Origin: an uncultured Phocaeicola sp.
GTDB lineage: Bacteria > Bacteroidota > Bacteroidia > Bacteroidales > Bacteroidaceae
DNA length: 64,000 nucleotides
Reading direction: 5' to 3'
Assembly (NCBI GenBank): GCA_944320135.1
Contig: CALUGI010000017.1
Location: 1-64,000 of the forward strand
This document shows, one piece after another, positions 62,817 to 64,000 of this stretch. A model generated the notes under the pieces. It had not been told where the DNA came from, made no database searches, and saw only the letters and a program-made list of their open reading frames with translations. The position numbers were made by a program, and so were the translations under genes. Every line of letters begins with the position of its first letter. Within the stretch, counting starts at the first letter, position 1.

Positions 62817-62846
62817 ATCCGCTGAGTTTCAGCGGATTTTTCTTTT
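62817..62846 (+). terminator. Terminator of tmRNA
   Basis: ATCCGCTGA (62817-62825) pairs perfectly with TCAGCGGAT (62829-62837) around loop GTT and is followed by TTTTCTTTT. Confidence 0.92.
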
Positions 62847-63260
62847 ATATAACCTTTGTACTCCCCCTCTTTTTTATAGACCTTTAACTTGTCTGATTTA
62901 ATGAAAGTAAAAAAGATATGTGTTTTTTACTGATGAATTAGTCAAGACTTATTCTGGCATGTGGAGGCAGGGAGAAAAAAGGATTCTCTACAATGGGTGA
63001 ATGGTTTAACTTTGTAAAGGCAGCATTATGACTTCTGCTGACTTTTAAGGTATAATGTTTCGTTTAAAATGCTATTTCCTGTTTGCAAAAGGATAATGTG
63101 AGGGCTAAAAATGGTGAAATTTTTCCGTAATCCGATTCTTGGACATGTTTTGTAACAAATTTTACACAGCTTGTGGTTCCCTTTTAATAGAGAACTTTTT
63201 TATCTTTGCGGTGTGAAAAGGAAACCATATTTTATACTATAACTTAAAACATTAAGAATT
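62847..63260. other. 414-nt gap between tmRNA terminator and mdh
   Basis: Contains a perfect -7-like box TAACTTTG at 63007-63014 with no -33 partner or gene behind it, and TATCTTTG at 63211-63218, which lies 42 nt before mdh and is its likely -7 box. No open frame or stable RNA fold is recognised. Confidence 0.5.
63211..63218 (+). promoter_or_regulatory. -7 box of mdh
   Basis: TATCTTTG is a perfect match. The predicted start is near 63224, leaving a leader of about 37 nt. No clear -33 box. Confidence 0.6.
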
Positions 63261-64000
63261 ATGGAATTTGTAACAAACGAAAAACTTACCATTGTTGGTG
63301 CTGCCGGTATGATCGGTTCTAACATGGCTCAGACTGCTATTATGATGGGGCTTACTCCAAACATCTGTCTGTATGATCCGTATGCTCCGGGATTGGAAGG
63401 CGTGGCTGAAGAATTGTATCACTGCGGTTTTGAAGGAGTAAACGTTACCTTCACTTCAGATATTAAGGAGGCGCTGACTGGTGCTAAATATATCGTAAAT
63501 TCAGGAGGCGCTGCACGTAAAGCTGGCATGACTCGTGAAGACTTGTTGAAAGGCAACGCTGCTATTGCTGAAGAATTTGGTAAGAATGTAAAAGAATATT
63601 GTCCGGACGTAAAGCATATTGTGGTTATTTTTAACCCGGCTGACATCACAGGTTTGATTACTTTGTTGTATTCTGGTTTGAAACCGTCGCAGGTTACTAC
63701 TTTGGCCGCTCTTGATTCAACTCGTTTGCGCAGTGAATTGGCTAAGTATTTCGGCGTTTCTATGGATGCCGTTGAAAACTGCCGTACTTATGGTGGTCAT
63801 GGCGAACAGATGGCCGTATTCGCTTCAACGGCTAAGGTTGACGGAAAACCGTTGGTTGACATGATTGGCACCGATGCTCTGCCTAAAGACAAATGGGCTG
63901 AGATTCAGCAGAAGGTTACCAAGGGTGGTGCTAACATTATCGCATTGCGCGGACGTTCTTCATTCCAGAGTCCGGCTTACGTTTCTATCGAAATGATCGG
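63261..64000 (+). CDS. mdh: Malate dehydrogenase, cut by the window edge
   Basis: The first 246 codons or so of an NAD-dependent malate dehydrogenase, which interconverts malate and oxaloacetate in the reductive branch to fumarate and succinate. The Rossmann motif is IVGAAGMIGSN (about 10-20). NPADITGL follows the second half of the coenzyme domain, LDSTRLRSELAK contains the substrate-binding Arg, and YGGHGEQMAVF contains the catalytic His. The frame is open to the window end, so the C-terminal part is missing here only because of the cut. Confidence 0.92.
   Translation, partial: MEFVTNEKLTIVGAAGMIGSNMAQTAIMMGLTPNICLYDPYAPGLEGVAEELYHCGFEGVNVTFTSDIKEALTGAKYIVNSGGAARKAGMTREDLLKGNAAIAEEFGKNVKEYCPDVKHIVVIFNPADITGLITLLYSGLKPSQVTTLAALDSTRLRSELAKYFGVSMDAVENCRTYGGHGEQMAVFASTAKVDGKPLVDMIGTDALPKDKWAEIQQKVTKGGANIIALRGRSSFQSPAYVSIEMI

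Noticed and set aside
63007..63014. Promoter of an unannotated small gene between tmRNA and mdh
   Set aside because: The TAACTTTG match has no -33 element, and no open frame, stable fold or terminator follows before the mdh promoter.

Overview
The window looks like a chromosomal segment of a gut Bacteroidales bacterium, most likely Bacteroidaceae. Evidence: two SusC/SusD pairs, a hybrid two-component regulator, GldH, RicT, many Bacteroidetes-type -7 boxes (TAnnTTTG) and few Shine-Dalgarno sites, and a tpiA-SPOR-folE cluster that I recall from Bacteroides. I see no insertion sequence, prophage, CRISPR array or rRNA. The right edge cuts the malate dehydrogenase gene.

Layout. 1-7.7 kb: tRNA-Lys, a secreted GH92 mannosidase, glmS, ruvA, diaminopimelate dehydrogenase and lgt. 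7.9-20.1 kb: a fructan (levan-type) polysaccharide utilisation operon in the order SusC, SusD, DUF4960-like surface lipoprotein, divergent GH32 lipoprotein, periplasmic-type GH32, MFS sugar importer, fructokinase. 20.2-30.0 kb: a reverse-strand DUF4833-like gene, a second SusC/SusD pair, a PL8 chondroitinase-type lyase and a coupled dus gene. 30.4-33.1 kb: a hybrid two-component system with a sugar-binding-protein sensor, the expected fructan regulator. 33-42 kb: DUF3256-like protein, M23/LysM peptidase, DoxX-like membrane protein, tpiA, SPOR protein, folE, a DUF2135-like lipoprotein and dnaG. 42.5-47.5 kb: an OprB-like porin, two paralogous lipoproteins and a phospholipase D family protein. 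47.6-50.7 kb: DNA polymerase III delta prime, ricT and gldH. 50.7-57.1 kb, reverse strand: purH N-terminal half, mreB, mreC, mreD, PBP2 and rodA, the rod-shape operon. 57.3-64 kb: a lipocalin-like lipoprotein, a Pit phosphate transporter with a soluble tail, beta-carbonic anhydrase, stand-alone AICAR transformylase, tmRNA and mdh.

How the genes work together. The fructan operon reads as surface cleavage (GH32 lipoprotein), capture and import (SusD/SusC and surface lipoprotein), periplasmic trimming to fructose (second GH32), inner-membrane uptake and phosphorylation, under a fructose-sensing regulator. A four-part dyad TGTTTC-15-TGTTTC-3-GAAACA-15-GAAACA lies just upstream of the first susC promoter, and a degenerate copy lies upstream of the second susC. 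It is the best candidate for the regulator's binding site and suggests the two import systems are co-controlled.

The least explained signal is a family of GC-rich arrays, built of degenerate units with a 21-22 bp period, in eleven of the intergenic gaps. Other non-coding structures are a perfect 31-bp inverted repeat carrying the stop codons of two convergent genes, a REP-like palindrome, and a 27-bp AT-rich repeat present twice. All family assignments are from reading the sequence and memory of the families; no search was run.
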